Counted from the stretch's first letter, positions 29,030 through 37,716 are shown. The stretch is DNA of 64,000 nucleotides from Nocardia xishanensis NBRC 101358 (GCF_001613365.1 NZ_BDCF01000005.1:124001-188000); one strand, 5' to 3'. Notes: generated by a model from the letters alone, not told the origin. Made by a program: numbers and translations.

Positions 29030-29081
29030 TTTGTTTTTTGGCGCGTCTGTGGGTGATCTATCCAGCTCGAGGAGTATGCGC

Positions 29082-30470
29082 ATGACCGCACCACTGGAAC
29101 CGGTAGGCCCCGCCACCGAAGAAGCACCGACACCAGGGCAGGAACGGAGTCGCGGGCATCGCAGACTGCTCGGCGCAGGCCTCGTCGGCAGCTCGATCGA
29201 GTGGTACGACTTCTTCCTGTACGGGACAGCCGCCGCACTGGTCTTTCCGAAGGTGTTCTTCCCGGACAGCTCGGCGCTGATGGGTACGTTGCTCTCGTTC
29301 AGCACGTTCTGGGCGGGATTCGTGGCCCGCCCGCTCGGCGGGGTGCTGGCCGGGCACTTCGGCGACAAGTACGGCCGCAAGCCCGCCGTGGTCGTCTGCC
29401 TGCTCGCGATGGGTCTCGCGACCTTCCTCATCGGCTGCCTGCCCGGTGCGAAGTCCATCGGCGTCGCCGCACCGATACTGCTGGTCGCGATGCGCTTCGT
29501 GCAGGGTATGGCGTGTGGCGGGCAGTGGGGTGGGATCGTGCTGCTGCTCACCGAATCCGCGAGTCCCAAAAAGCGTGGATTCGCAGGTACTTTCGGGCAG
29601 ATGGGTGTCCCGCTCGGCGTGATCCTCGGAAACCTGGTGTTCCTCGTCGCGACCTCGACCCTTTCGAACGAGGCGTTTCTGAGCTGGGGTTGGCGGGTGC
29701 CGTTCTTCTGTAGCGCACTGCTGTTCCCTGTCGTGCTCTACATCCAGACCAAGGTCGAGGACACGCCCGAGTTCCATGCGCTGCAAGAGGAAGTAGCGAG
29801 CAAGCGCGCCGAGCAGGTCGTCGCCGCACCGCTGTCGGAGGCGATTCGGATGCACTGGCGCAAGATCCTGCTCGGCTGCGGTCTGCTCGCCGCCACCAAC
29901 ACCTCCTTCTACATCAGTATCGCGGGCGTGCTCAGCTACGGAACCCACGAGCTCGGCATGAAGCGCAACGACATACTGTCCGTATCGCTGGTGGCCTCAC
30001 TGATCGGTTGCGCGGTGATCCTGTGGTCGGGCGCCAGATCGGACCGGGTCGGACGTCGGCCAATGATTCTCTTCGGCGGCATCGGTCTGGTGGTCTGGGC
30101 CTTCCCGTACTTCTGGCTGGTCGATACCGCGAAACTTCCGCTGTTCGCTGTCGCCATCACGGTGGGCACGATCTTCCAGTCGATGACGTACGGTCCGCTG
30201 GCCGCTTTCATGGGCGAGTTGTTCGAGCCCCGGTTGCGCTACTCGGGTGCGTCACTGGCGTATCAGCTGGCCGCGATCACCGTCAGCGGCGGCACCCCGT
30301 TCATCATGACCGCGTTGATCGCGAATACCGGTACCACCGTGCTCGTTTCGGCGTATCTCGCGCTGATGGGGCTGGTCACCGTCTTCAGTGCCTGGGTGCT
30401 GCGGGAAACCAATCCCGCCGAGGTACGCGCGGACGCAACCGCTGTGCCCGGCGAACATCTGTACAGCTGA
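29082..30470 (+). CDS. MFS transporter, metabolite:H+ symporter (MHS) family
   Basis: This 462-residue permease has 12 predicted helices. The MHS-type N-terminus GSSIEWYDFFLYGTAAALVF is followed by the signature GHFGDKYGRKPAVVV and by MRFVQGMACGGQWGG. Family members import dicarboxylates, shikimate, proline/betaine or aromatic acids with protons. ATG 29082 was chosen for its GAGGAG site at 29069-29074; the frame is open upstream to 28968. It probably imports the acid activated by the divergent ligase. Confidence 0.87.
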   Translation: MTAPLEPVGPATEEAPTPGQERSRGHRRLLGAGLVGSSIEWYDFFLYGTAAALVFPKVFFPDSSALMGTLLSFSTFWAGFVARPLGGVLAGHFGDKYGRKPAVVVCLLAMGLATFLIGCLPGAKSIGVAAPILLVAMRFVQGMACGGQWGGIVLLLTESASPKKRGFAGTFGQMGVPLGVILGNLVFLVATSTLSNEAFLSWGWRVPFFCSALLFPVVLYIQTKVEDTPEFHALQEEVASKRAEQVVAAPLSEAIRMHWRKILLGCGLLAATNTSFYISIAGVLSYGTHELGMKRNDILSVSLVASLIGCAVILWSGARSDRVGRRPMILFGGIGLVVWAFPYFWLVDTAKLPLFAVAITVGTIFQSMTYGPLAAFMGELFEPRLRYSGASLAYQLAAITVSGGTPFIMTALIANTGTTVLVSAYLALMGLVTVFSAWVLRETNPAEVRADATAVPGEHLYS

Positions 30471-30480
30471 ACCGGATTCG

Positions 30481-30508
30481 GCGGCACCGGTCTCCGGACC
30501 GGTGCCGC
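30481..30508. terminator. Strong hairpin between convergent genes
   Basis: GCGGCACCGGT (30481-30491) pairs perfectly with ACCGGTGCCGC (30498-30508) around a 6-nt loop, 11 bp after the MHS transporter stop. There is no long T tract. It probably ends transcription of the transporter gene. Confidence 0.6.
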
Positions 30509-30602
30509 TGTGCGTCTTCCCTGAGCAGCGCTTCACCTGGATCGCCCGTGGGCGCGGCATTTCAGCGGCCAGAACCGGCATCGGGATCGAGCCTGCGTTC
30601 GA

Positions 30603-31625
30603 TCAGTTGTGGAAACCGTGTCGTTTCCTAGGGTTTCGCGTGTGCGCGATCGCGGACGCGGTGGCCGCGATCGTCCGGTCTCCGTCGTCGGCCAGCTCGG
30701 CGAGGGCCTCCAGCGCCGCAGCGCCGGGAATCTCGGCGAGCGCCTGCGTGATCCGCAAACGCGTCGGGACGTCATCGGTGTTCTCCAGTGCGTCCTGCAT
30801 GGCCCGGACGATGTCGTCGGTAGAGGGCGCTACCTCCGCCAGCAACCCCAGCACCTCGGCAGCCTCGACATCGGACCGCCCGTCGACGACCATTTCGAGG
30901 AGGGCAGGCACCACCTCTGCGACACGCCGAGAGCCGAGCGCCAGGGCAGCGCGATCTCGCACTATCACGTCGCCGTCGTCGAGCGCCCTTCTCAGCAGCG
31001 CCGTCGCTTCTTCCGTCGGCACGGCCGCTATCGCGACAGCCGCACGGCGCCGGACCTCGACCACCCGCGAATCCAAACCGACGGCCAGATCCGTCAACCC
31101 CTCACCCGCTGCCCGCGCCAACGACCACCGCAGCGCGCCGGCGACATTCGGGTCGTCCTCCGACAGCGCAGCCTCGACCAGCGCTTCGACGGGCAGCGCC
31201 GCGCCCTCGTTCTGTGCCAGTACCGCTTGTTGACGGTGGGCCCCTGACTCCGATTCGAGCGCGCGCATCAACGTGACGATGCTCATGACATCACCCCACC
31301 GCGCGGGCGCGGCCGCGTCGACGCGCTCGAGCTTCCTCAGCAGTTCCTCCTCGGCGGCGATCCGTGCTCGTGTATGCCGGATGAGCTCTCCCACCAGTTC
31401 GGCGGGCGCGAAGGCGGGCTCGTCCAGCGCCCGCTTGGCTTCGTTCAGCGACAACCCCAGGGTCCTGAGGCACTCGACATGGAAGAGGCGACGGATGTCG
31501 TCGGCGGAATACTCGCGGTAGCCGCCGGATGTGCGTCCGGTCGGTTTCACCAGCCCCAGCGCGTCGTAGTGGCGCAGCATGCGAGTGCTGACACCGGAGC
31601 GCTGCGAGACCTCGCCGATCAACAT
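30603..31625 (-). CDS. MerR-family regulator fused to HEAT repeats
   Basis: This 340-residue protein has an N-terminal MerR HTH (MLIGEVSQRSGVSTRMLRHYDALGLV, quoted as LIGEVSQRSGVSTRMLRHYD) with the wing motif SGGYREYSADDIRRL, then a dimerisation helix to about residue 100. The rest (about 130-330) is a series of HEAT/PBS-type helical repeats: VRRRAAVAIAAVP, VRDRAALALGS, LRITQALAEIP. The usual small ligand-binding C-terminus of MerR is therefore replaced by a protein-interaction solenoid. It is the second gene of an operon, 14 bp after a stand-alone HEAT protein. The two may bind each other or a shared partner. Confidence 0.85.
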   Translation of the reverse strand: MLIGEVSQRSGVSTRMLRHYDALGLVKPTGRTSGGYREYSADDIRRLFHVECLRTLGLSLNEAKRALDEPAFAPAELVGELIRHTRARIAAEEELLRKLERVDAAAPARWGDVMSIVTLMRALESESGAHRQQAVLAQNEGAALPVEALVEAALSEDDPNVAGALRWSLARAAGEGLTDLAVGLDSRVVEVRRRAAVAIAAVPTEEATALLRRALDDGDVIVRDRAALALGSRRVAEVVPALLEMVVDGRSDVEAAEVLGLLAEVAPSTDDIVRAMQDALENTDDVPTRLRITQALAEIPGAAALEALAELADDGDRTIAATASAIAHTRNPRKRHGFHN

Positions 31626-31639
31626 CCGTCATCTTCCTT

Positions 31640-32296
31640 TTATGCGTCGAGCCCGGTCACGGCGACGCGCTTGGCCATCTCGAGCGAGAGGGTGAACCCG
31701 CTGTCGGGATCGCGACGCAGACGCTCGGTGGCCTCGGCGTGAGCGCGAACGCGTGGATCAGGACTTGCCATGGCGGCAACCAGAACCGGTGCGGCGGCCT
31801 CGCCGAGTGCCGCCAGCGCACGGCTCAGGCTGAGCTGCATATGGTAGTCACCCCGTCCGAGCGCCGTCGCCATATCGGCGGCGAGCGCACCCTCCTCGCC
31901 GAGCGGAACGAGCACCACGGCGGCCCGCCACGCGCTGAGCGCGACCTCGTCGTGCTCGTCGTGCAGCAGTGCCGATACCGCGGGCCAGGCGGTCCGGTCG
32001 CCGATCTTGGACAGCGTGTGCAGCGCCTGACTGCGGGCCTGCGTCGTGTCGGACCCGAGCTCGTCGAGCAGCCGCGGCACCGTGATCTCGGCAGACAACC
32101 GGCACAGCGCCCAGGTCAGCATGTCCCGGACGAAGAAATCCGGTTCGACGGCGCACCGGGCGACGAGGGTCTCGGCGAGACGCGGATCGCCCAGTGTACC
32201 CGCCGAGAGTGCCGCCCGTAGCCGAGTCGACGAATCGGCACCGGCAAGAGCGTCGACGAGGCGAGCTTCCGGCTCGCCGCGGTTGGTTGTGTTCAC
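31640..32296 (-). CDS. HEAT-repeat protein
   Basis: This 218-residue all-helical protein is made of HEAT/PBS repeats (TRLRAALSAGTLGDPRLAET, ARSQALHTLSKIGDRTAWP, RVRAHAEATERL). It has no signal or membrane segment. GTG 32296 was chosen because AGGAGG stands 8 nt upstream; a GTG three codons earlier would sit on the ribosome site. It is the first gene of a two-gene operon with the MerR-HEAT fusion, behind a MerR-type promoter. Its function is unknown. Confidence 0.8.
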   Translation of the reverse strand: MNTTNRGEPEARLVDALAGADSSTRLRAALSAGTLGDPRLAETLVARCAVEPDFFVRDMLTWALCRLSAEITVPRLLDELGSDTTQARSQALHTLSKIGDRTAWPAVSALLHDEHDEVALSAWRAAVVLVPLGEEGALAADMATALGRGDYHMQLSLSRALAALGEAAAPVLVAAMASPDPRVRAHAEATERLRRDPDSGFTLSLEMAKRVAVTGLDA

Positions 32297-32319
32297 GACA
32301 ACCACCTCCTTCGCCGACC

Positions 32320-32350
32320 ATTCGAGTCCTTGTCACTGTGTCAAGGTCAA
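32320..32350 (-). promoter_or_regulatory. MerR-type promoter with 19-bp spacer and dyad
   Basis: On the minus strand, TTGACC (32350-32345) and TCGAAT (32325-32320) are separated by exactly 19 bp. The spacer is occupied by the near-palindrome CCTTGACACAGTGACAAGG (32346-32328). Its arms CCTTG/CAAGG and CAC/GTG pair perfectly. An over-long 19-bp spacer with a dyad inside it is the hallmark of promoters that MerR proteins untwist. It lies 24 bp upstream of the HEAT gene start and so predicts autoregulation of the operon. Confidence 0.7.
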
Positions 32351-32534
32351 GTCGTGGAGTCACGGCCGTGCCACGACGGAATGGGGGAGCGAAACCTACG
32401 GCGTCGGTGGTGAATCGGCACCTGCCGCGTCGAGCGCCGGTGCACTCCCAGAGAGGGGCGGCTCCCGGTGCGCTGGCACGCTGTTGGCACACTGGCAGTG
32501 CTCGCCGCTCAGCGTGGAGCGGGAAACTGCTTCT

Positions 32535-32558
32535 GACCTGGATCGACGGAACCAGGTC
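32535..32558 (+). promoter_or_regulatory. Inverted repeat upstream of the 33-codon gene
   Basis: GACCTGG (32535-32541) and CCAGGTC (32552-32558) form a perfect 7-bp dyad with a 10-nt loop, 30 bp before the small ORF. It could be an operator or a leader hairpin. Confidence 0.4.
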
Positions 32559-32588
32559 GGCGAGCAATTACTGAGAGGTAAGGAAAGT

Positions 32589-32690
32589 ATGGGAAGCACC
32601 GTTCTCGACATTGTCGCCCTGATCACCAACCGCGCCGCGGCCTTCTGGAACTGGCTGGCCACCGGCTCGGCGGGTTTTCCCCCGCTGTGA
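32589..32690 (+). CDS. 33-residue amphipathic peptide gene
   Basis: ATG 32589 is preceded by AAGGAAAG at good spacing. The frame runs 33 codons to TGA, and a textbook terminator starts 24 bp later. The peptide opens MGSTVLDIV, has an aromatic patch FWNWLATG and ends AGFPPL. It alternates hydrophobic and small residues and carries one Arg and one Asp, so it could lie in or on a membrane. I do not recognise a family. Ribosome site, short frame, upstream dyad and terminator together make it look like a self-contained transcription unit. Confidence 0.6.
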   Translation: MGSTVLDIVALITNRAAAFWNWLATGSAGFPPL

Positions 32691-32714
32691 TTCGGCGCTG
32701 ATCGAGTTCGATAG

Positions 32715-32744
32715 CCCCTGGCCTCCGCGGCCGGGGGTTTTCCT
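32715..32744 (+). terminator. Rho-independent terminator of the 33-codon gene
   Basis: CCCCTGGCC (32715-32723) pairs with GGCCGGGGG (32729-32737), one position being a T-G wobble, around a 5-nt loop and is followed by TTTTCCTTT. It also serves as spacer before the convergent thioesterase-like gene. Confidence 0.8.
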
Positions 32745-32759
32745 TTGCACGGGTGCGGT

Positions 32760-33485
32760 CTACGCTTCGCGCGGCTCGACCCAGAGCGCTTCGGAGACCG
32801 CGCACAGTTCGCCGTCGGCGGTCGACAGGGCCACGCCCACGGTGTATTTGCGACCGTCCTGCCCGATCGGCCAGGCGTGCGCGATGTGCGGTTCGCCCGC
32901 TCGGACCGACCGCAGCAACGTCGCGGTGAGTGCGGCGGTGACCGCGCCGCGGCGCATGCCGGACAGCAGGAATCCCGCGTGGCCACCGGGGCAGTCGAGC
33001 GCGGCCCACACGTTCTCGGTGGTGACGATGCCGTCCGCCGCGCCCAGCGCCGGGTCTGGGATCCACGCGGCGGCGACGAGGTCACGGCCGGGCAGCGCCC
33101 ACGGGAACAAGCGCAGGCCCCGGCCAGGCTCGCACGCCGCGCCGCAGCCATAGCAACTGGTGATGGGACGTTCGCCCGACGAAAGGACGCCCGCCGTGAG
33201 CGCCTCGGTCTCGGCCCAGCTCGGCGCGGGCGGAACATCGAGAGACAGCGTCGCCGCGCCGATTTCGGCGAGGATCTGCCCCTGCGCGTCGGTGAGGGCG
33301 GTGCCGTTCACGGCGGCGCCCGCCAGCGCGAGCGGTGTGCCGACCGGCACCTTGGCGCGGAAATCGACCCGCGCCGTCAGTGCGGGGCAGCGGGTCGCGA
33401 GCACGCCGGCGACGAAGCCGCCGAAGGCAACGCTCGGATAGCCGTGGACGTGCTCGGGAAAGGTGATCTCCTCGACCTGAATCAT
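32760..33485 (-). CDS. Hotdog-fold thioesterase-like protein
   Basis: This 241-residue protein appears to hold two hotdog-type halves. The first has the segment HGYPSVAFGGFVAGVLATRC, reminiscent of the acyl-CoA site loop (HGG replaced by FGG). In the second, WAALDCPGGHAGFL looks like a catalytic or CoA-binding region. A cysteine cluster (SCYGCGAACEPGRGL) between them is unusual. It would hydrolyse or bind acyl-CoA, but the catalytic residues are not certain. It is a single-gene unit on the minus strand. Confidence 0.6.
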   Translation of the reverse strand: MIQVEEITFPEHVHGYPSVAFGGFVAGVLATRCPALTARVDFRAKVPVGTPLALAGAAVNGTALTDAQGQILAEIGAATLSLDVPPAPSWAETEALTAGVLSSGERPITSCYGCGAACEPGRGLRLFPWALPGRDLVAAAWIPDPALGAADGIVTTENVWAALDCPGGHAGFLLSGMRRGAVTAALTATLLRSVRAGEPHIAHAWPIGQDGRKYTVGVALSTADGELCAVSEALWVEPREA

Positions 33486-33576
33486 CTACCGCACCAAACC
33501 CTCTCCCGGCCGCAGCCATCCCATCGGCACCGACGATACCGGCGGGTCCGGACCGCGCCGACAGCGGCCGGGGCGA

Positions 33577-34218
33577 TCACTGCGGCAGCAGCTCACCCCC
33601 GAGCTGGGTCAGCAGCAGGCTCATCACCCCGACCTCTTGGCCCTGCGACTGCACCATCGATCGCGCCGCCTCCTCGACCGGTCCGCCGGCGAGCTGCCGG
33701 TCGGCGGCCGTCGCCATCGCGATCCCGCCCTGATGGTGGCGAATCATGAGTTGCAGGAAAAGGATCTCGGCGTCGCGGCCATGCGCCGCGGCCAGCGCGT
33801 CGAGCTCGGCCGTGCTCGCCATGCCCGGCATCGGAGTGTCCGGCTCGTGCGCCGAATGCCGATGCGCCGCAGCGGAATCGGTCATCCACGCCATCGCGCG
33901 CGTCGACAGGGGCGACGCGTCGGCCAAGCGTAACCAGCCCAGCATCATGCCGATCTCGATCCGCTGGGTGTCGGCCAGCTGCTCGGCGACCCGCCGGACG
34001 GTCGGCGCCGCTTGCGGATCGAGGCGCTGGGTCATCAGCAGCGCCTGCTGGTGATGGGCCGTCATATCCTGGGCGAAGCCGACCTCGACCGTGTCGAGAA
34101 CCGGTGCGGTCGTGTGTTTCTGGGGCAGCACCAGCGGCCGCAGCGCCGCCCCGAGCGCCAGCAGGAGCAGAGCGACCGAGGCGAACGCGGCGAACCGCGC
34201 GCCACGCGACGTTTTCAC
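33577..34218 (-). CDS. DUF305 family protein, membrane-anchored
   Basis: This 213-residue protein has an N-terminal membrane anchor (FAAFASVALLLLALGAAL). Two DUF305 half-repeats follow, each with the His/Met signature: DMTAHHQQALLM and LMIRHHQGGIAMA. The fold is ferritin-like and family members are often linked to copper or redox stress; metal binding is inference here. Its GTG overlaps the TGA of the upstream LVIVD gene by 4 nt (GTGA), so the two are translationally coupled and likely act together outside the membrane. Confidence 0.85.
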   Translation of the reverse strand: MKTSRGARFAAFASVALLLLALGAALRPLVLPQKHTTAPVLDTVEVGFAQDMTAHHQQALLMTQRLDPQAAPTVRRVAEQLADTQRIEIGMMLGWLRLADASPLSTRAMAWMTDSAAAHRHSAHEPDTPMPGMASTAELDALAAAHGRDAEILFLQLMIRHHQGGIAMATAADRQLAGGPVEEAARSMVQSQGQEVGVMSLLLTQLGGELLPQ

Positions 34219-35792
34219 GATCCGACGATCGAACGCTGGTCCGCGGGAGGGGAGTACACCGCGTCGTCCAGCCGCAACACCATGAACCCGTTGTCCGAAC
34301 ACGCGACATAGAGCTCGTTGCCGCGCCATTCGGGCGGGGAGAAGCACCAGTCGGTGGAGACGTCGCCGAAGGCGAGCCGTCCGGTGCGCGGGGTGAGCGC
34401 GTCGGCCGGGTTGAACTGTCCCTCCAGCACCGCGCGCGCCGCGGGCGGTGCGCTCATCAGCGGTACGCCGATGATCGAGGCAAGCGCGTGCGGGGAGTTC
34501 CAGAGTTCGAGATTGCGTCCGGTGCGCGCGGGCGGGTTGAAGTAGGCGATCTCGCGCACCGCGAACGGATCGCGTACGTCGAAGACCCGTATGCCGGAGG
34601 AGGTCCAGCCGCAGGCGAGCGCCGTGGGATCGTCCTGCCGGTCGGCGGCGCAGTAGTGCGATTCGTAGGCGAAGGCCGAACCGCCCATCGAGGAGCCGAT
34701 ATTGGCGTCGATGTGCTGGGGCAGGTTGATTTCCAGCTTCAGCTTGTTGGCCACCTTCGGGGCGCTGTCGTTCGAGACGTCGATCAGTTTCACGCCGCCG
34801 GAACCGCCCTCGTCGACGGTGAACAGGTACGGCTTGCCGTCGTAGCTGACGGGAATGCTGTGCTGGGTCGCCCAGCCGTCGGTCCAGAAGGTGCGGCCGA
34901 GGTGGTGCACCTGGGGGTTCGGATCGCGGCGCTGCACCGCGCTGATGTCGAGCACGGTGAAACCGCCGAGCGCGGACAGATACATGCGATTGCCATCGGG
35001 GCTGATGCCGAAGCCGTGCGCCTCGATGCCGGTGAGGCCCTGCCAGACGACGCGCGGGTTCGACGGGTCGGTGAGGTCGACCGCGCTGACGAAACCGGGG
35101 GCGATGCCGGAGGCCCAGTAGGTGCGGCCGTCGGGGGAGAAGCCACCTTCGTGTGTCGTGATCGGGAGGGGCATAAGCAGATTGGTGCCGGGGCCCGGGT
35201 TGAGCAGACGCGGGTGCGCACAATCGGAGATGTCGTAGACGGACAGGTAACCCACGCCGGTGCCGACCGGGACGCCGGTGCCGACCAGCAGCTTGCGCTC
35301 GGCATTGACCTTCAGGCTCTCCCAGGTGCCCGCGAGCATGGCGGGTTCGGTGAGGGTGACCGTGGGGCGCGGATCGGCCGGATCGGAGACGTCGAGCACC
35401 TGGACGCCTCGGCCTTCGCTGATCAGGTCACCCGGGAAGAACGAGCCCATGTAGGCGCAGTGTTCGAAGCTGGTGGAAGTGATACTCGCTCCGCGCCCGG
35501 CGAATTGGCCGACCATCGACATATTGCACCGGTAGCCCTGCGTGCTGCGTCCGCTGTCGCGATCGGCGGCGGGCACGTCGCCCTGGAGACCGGGTTCCGG
35601 CATCGAGTCCGGTCCGCAGTCCGCGCGAGGCACCGATTTTCGTCCGACATCCAGGAATTCCTGGACGGCGGTGGCGATGTCGGATTGCAGATCGGCCGAG
35701 GCGCTGCCAGGCACCATCATCGCGCTGATCACCGCCGCGGTGAGCAGCGCGACCGCTCTGCTGCGGCGCAATCGTGACAGAGAGTGCATCAT
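34215..35792 (-). CDS. Secreted LVIVD-repeat (beta-propeller) protein
   Basis: This 525-residue protein has an N-terminal Sec signal (AVALLTAAVISAMMVPGSASA). Beta-propeller-like blades follow, marked by GVQVLDVSDPADPRP, LSVYDISDCAHPRLL, AVDLTDPSNPRVV, VKLIDVSNDSAPKVA and IRVFDVRDPFAVREI. Cysteines in pairs suggest disulfides. It is expected outside the cytoplasmic membrane, possibly as a binding scaffold. The ligand is unknown. It starts at ATG 35792 or the following ATG and is coupled to the DUF305 gene. Confidence 0.85.
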   Translation of the reverse strand: MMHSLSRLRRSRAVALLTAAVISAMMVPGSASADLQSDIATAVQEFLDVGRKSVPRADCGPDSMPEPGLQGDVPAADRDSGRSTQGYRCNMSMVGQFAGRGASITSTSFEHCAYMGSFFPGDLISEGRGVQVLDVSDPADPRPTVTLTEPAMLAGTWESLKVNAERKLLVGTGVPVGTGVGYLSVYDISDCAHPRLLNPGPGTNLLMPLPITTHEGGFSPDGRTYWASGIAPGFVSAVDLTDPSNPRVVWQGLTGIEAHGFGISPDGNRMYLSALGGFTVLDISAVQRRDPNPQVHHLGRTFWTDGWATQHSIPVSYDGKPYLFTVDEGGSGGVKLIDVSNDSAPKVANKLKLEINLPQHIDANIGSSMGGSAFAYESHYCAADRQDDPTALACGWTSSGIRVFDVRDPFAVREIAYFNPPARTGRNLELWNSPHALASIIGVPLMSAPPAARAVLEGQFNPADALTPRTGRLAFGDVSTDWCFSPPEWRGNELYVACSDNGFMVLRLDDAVYSPPADQRSIVGS

Positions 35793-36371
35793 TGCGACCC
35801 CCCACTTCCTTGTTCGCGGTCATGACGCGCCTCTGACTGGGACAGTGACGCGACCTGACTGAATGGTAGTAACGGGGAGTAACTTGCGGAACCGGTTCTG
35901 GAGAAATCCCAAATGTTCGGTTTGTTGCTTGTGTTTCCTCGCGGATCGCTGTGTGGGCCGATTCCAGCGGGGTTCGTCCTGCGCAGACGGCTGTCCGAAT
36001 CGGACGCGGAGGGGGTTGCTGCTGGTCCCTTCGGTGCCCGAGCTGAGAAATGTGGCTGGACGCAGAGAGTGTGCGAGTCTCGCTCTGGCTGCGGCAGAAG
36101 GCGTTGATCGTTACCGTTGGTCTTGTCTGCTGGGACAGCACTGGCGTCCAGGGGGCTATCCGCTTAGTCGTCCGAGGGAAGCAGAACGCCGCCTTCTTGT
36201 GCGCTGAGACAAGCTCGCGGGTGACGACGCTCCTCACCCATGTGTCATAGGAAGCTTCTCGGTGCGGGCGAACAACAGGGAGATCGACGAGTCGGTCGTA
36301 GTAACGCCCCAACCTCTCCGGATCCCCGATCTCGCGCCTCGTCCGACCGGAGCGGAAAGTAGCCTCCGCGC
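35793..36371. other. Intergenic region between divergent LVIVD and DUF6301-like genes
   Basis: No gene is supported. The 100 bp next to the LVIVD gene have lower GC and contain GTTACT twice (minus strand, near 35885-35867), probably promoter sequence. The remaining frames are short and without homology. Confidence 0.5.
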
Positions 36372-36851
36372 ATGCATGCCGATATCGAGGGCGCGATTCG
36401 GGTCGCCCGTCTCGCCGCGGAGTTCGACTGGTCCGGGAAGGTCGACGACGTCGAACCGTTCTGCGCCGCGAGTGGATGGGAAATCGTTGAAAAGGAAGGC
36501 AGGAGTCCCGTGATCCCCACCGATCTCGCCGTGAACCGGCCCCTTGCCACCATCAACTTGCGGAAGCGGCGGATGGATTACCTGTCGATCTATGTCACCG
36601 ACGCCGCCGCTCCCGACTCCATACCCCTCGAAGACGAGCCTGAGTTGGAAGCTTGCTTCGCCGATCTGGGCCGAGCGTTGACCGAAACGTTGGGTGCACC
36701 AACACGTCACGACGTCGACAAGGTGCTCCGGTGGGACCTCTCCGAGATCGTCATCCGATTGAGGAGGGGCATCGGCTCGGTTCGCCTCGACCTGGTCGGC
36801 CGCCAGTATCAGGCCGAACTGGATGAGCCTGACCCCGAGGACGACGACTGA
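36372..36851 (+). CDS. Hypothetical protein, DUF6301-like
   Basis: This 159-residue soluble protein has no signal or membrane helix. It begins MHADIEGAIRVARLAAEFDWSG, quoted here from IEGAIRVARLAAEFDWSG, contains FCAASGWEIVEK and NRPLATINLRKR, and ends in an acidic tail (ELDEPDPEDDD). This layout resembles the actinobacterial DUF6301 family, which is often encoded near secreted or toxin-immunity genes. The family call is from memory. Codon use and amino-acid pattern support a real gene. Confidence 0.55.
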   Translation: MHADIEGAIRVARLAAEFDWSGKVDDVEPFCAASGWEIVEKEGRSPVIPTDLAVNRPLATINLRKRRMDYLSIYVTDAAAPDSIPLEDEPELEACFADLGRALTETLGAPTRHDVDKVLRWDLSEIVIRLRRGIGSVRLDLVGRQYQAELDEPDPEDDD

Positions 36852-37278
36852 CCGCCAGGACGTCGGTAGGTCGAGAAGACCGTCTGCGACAACCATGTTC
36901 GCCTCGCGTCTACGCCCCCGATGTCGGCTGAGCGCGTCACTCGAGCGGTGTGACCCGCTCGGCTGTCCTGCGCAGAGGGAATGCCGGGCTGGTTCGCGCT
37001 CGTCGATCGCCTTGCCGACGCTCGACTGCGCGGAGGTTTTCGCGTTCAGACGACAGGACGCGCCGGTTGAGTGCGGGGGCGCTGCCGCGTGCAGATCTCG
37101 ATCACCGAGGCGGTCGATCAAGGCACACCGGCGATTCTGGGTACAGCTATCCGAAGCGATTGTCTTGGTGCGACGGCGCCACCGATGGTCGCCCAGGCGG
37201 GAGTGGAAACGGCGGACAGCTACCGCGCGGGCGGTCAGAGACAATGTGCTGTCGCTCTGACCGCCCGCAGGCAAGATC
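36852..37278. other. Intergenic region with a terminator hairpin
   Basis: No gene is supported in this stretch. Near its right end, GCGGGCGGTCAGAG (37227-37240) pairs perfectly over 14 bp with CTCTGACCGCCCGC (37255-37268). This is probably the terminator of the minus-strand DUF2690 gene that ends at 37279. Confidence 0.6.
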
Positions 37279-37716
37279 TCAGACGCACCACGTCTCGGTG
37301 GTGCCCCAGGAGCCCCAGATGACTCCCTTTACGCACTTGACCGGTGAATAGATCATCTTCGACCAGGCCTGTGAGCCGTTGTTGGTGCTATAGCCCTGGG
37401 TGTAGCCGCCTTCCTGGACTGCTTTGATCTGGGAGCTGACAATGTTGGAGCGTGCCCAGTTGGTCTGGCAGGTCGGGGACCATCGGATCTCGACGTACTG
37501 GGTGCCCCCAGTTCCATAGACGTTGCCGACGGCGACGGTGTAGGCACCGGCGGCACAGCCGGAGGCAAGGGGGTCTTGCCCGGAGCAGTAGTCGCCGTAG
37601 CAGGTGACCGCGTTGGAGGTCGGTGCGTTGGCCACGAGTCCGCCGAGCGCGAGAACTGCGGCCGTCGACAGCAGCGCCAGGCCGCGGCCGAACTTCATCA
37701 CGGAATGGATTGTCAT
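37279..37716 (-). CDS. Secreted DUF2690 protein
   Basis: This exported protein of about 145 residues has a signal peptide (FGRGLALLSTAAVLALGGLVANA, given as LALLSTAAVLALGGL) followed by a compact DUF2690 domain. The domain has cysteines in VTCYGDYCSGQDP, SGCAAGAYTVA, SPTCQTNWAR, and C-terminal KCVKGVIWGSWGTTETWCV. The cysteines suggest disulfides. The start is uncertain among ATGs at 37725, 37716 and 37698; 37716 gives the best signal peptide with a GAGAG site. It is divergent, 143 bp away, from a membrane HTH protein carrying the same domain. Confidence 0.75.
   Translation of the reverse strand: MTIHSVMKFGRGLALLSTAAVLALGGLVANAPTSNAVTCYGDYCSGQDPLASGCAAGAYTVAVGNVYGTGGTQYVEIRWSPTCQTNWARSNIVSSQIKAVQEGGYTQGYSTNNGSQAWSKMIYSPVKCVKGVIWGSWGTTETWCV

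Noticed and set aside
36234-37274. A 346-codon minus-strand gene
   Set aside because: It runs antisense to the DUF6301-like gene and then through a region with no coding signal.
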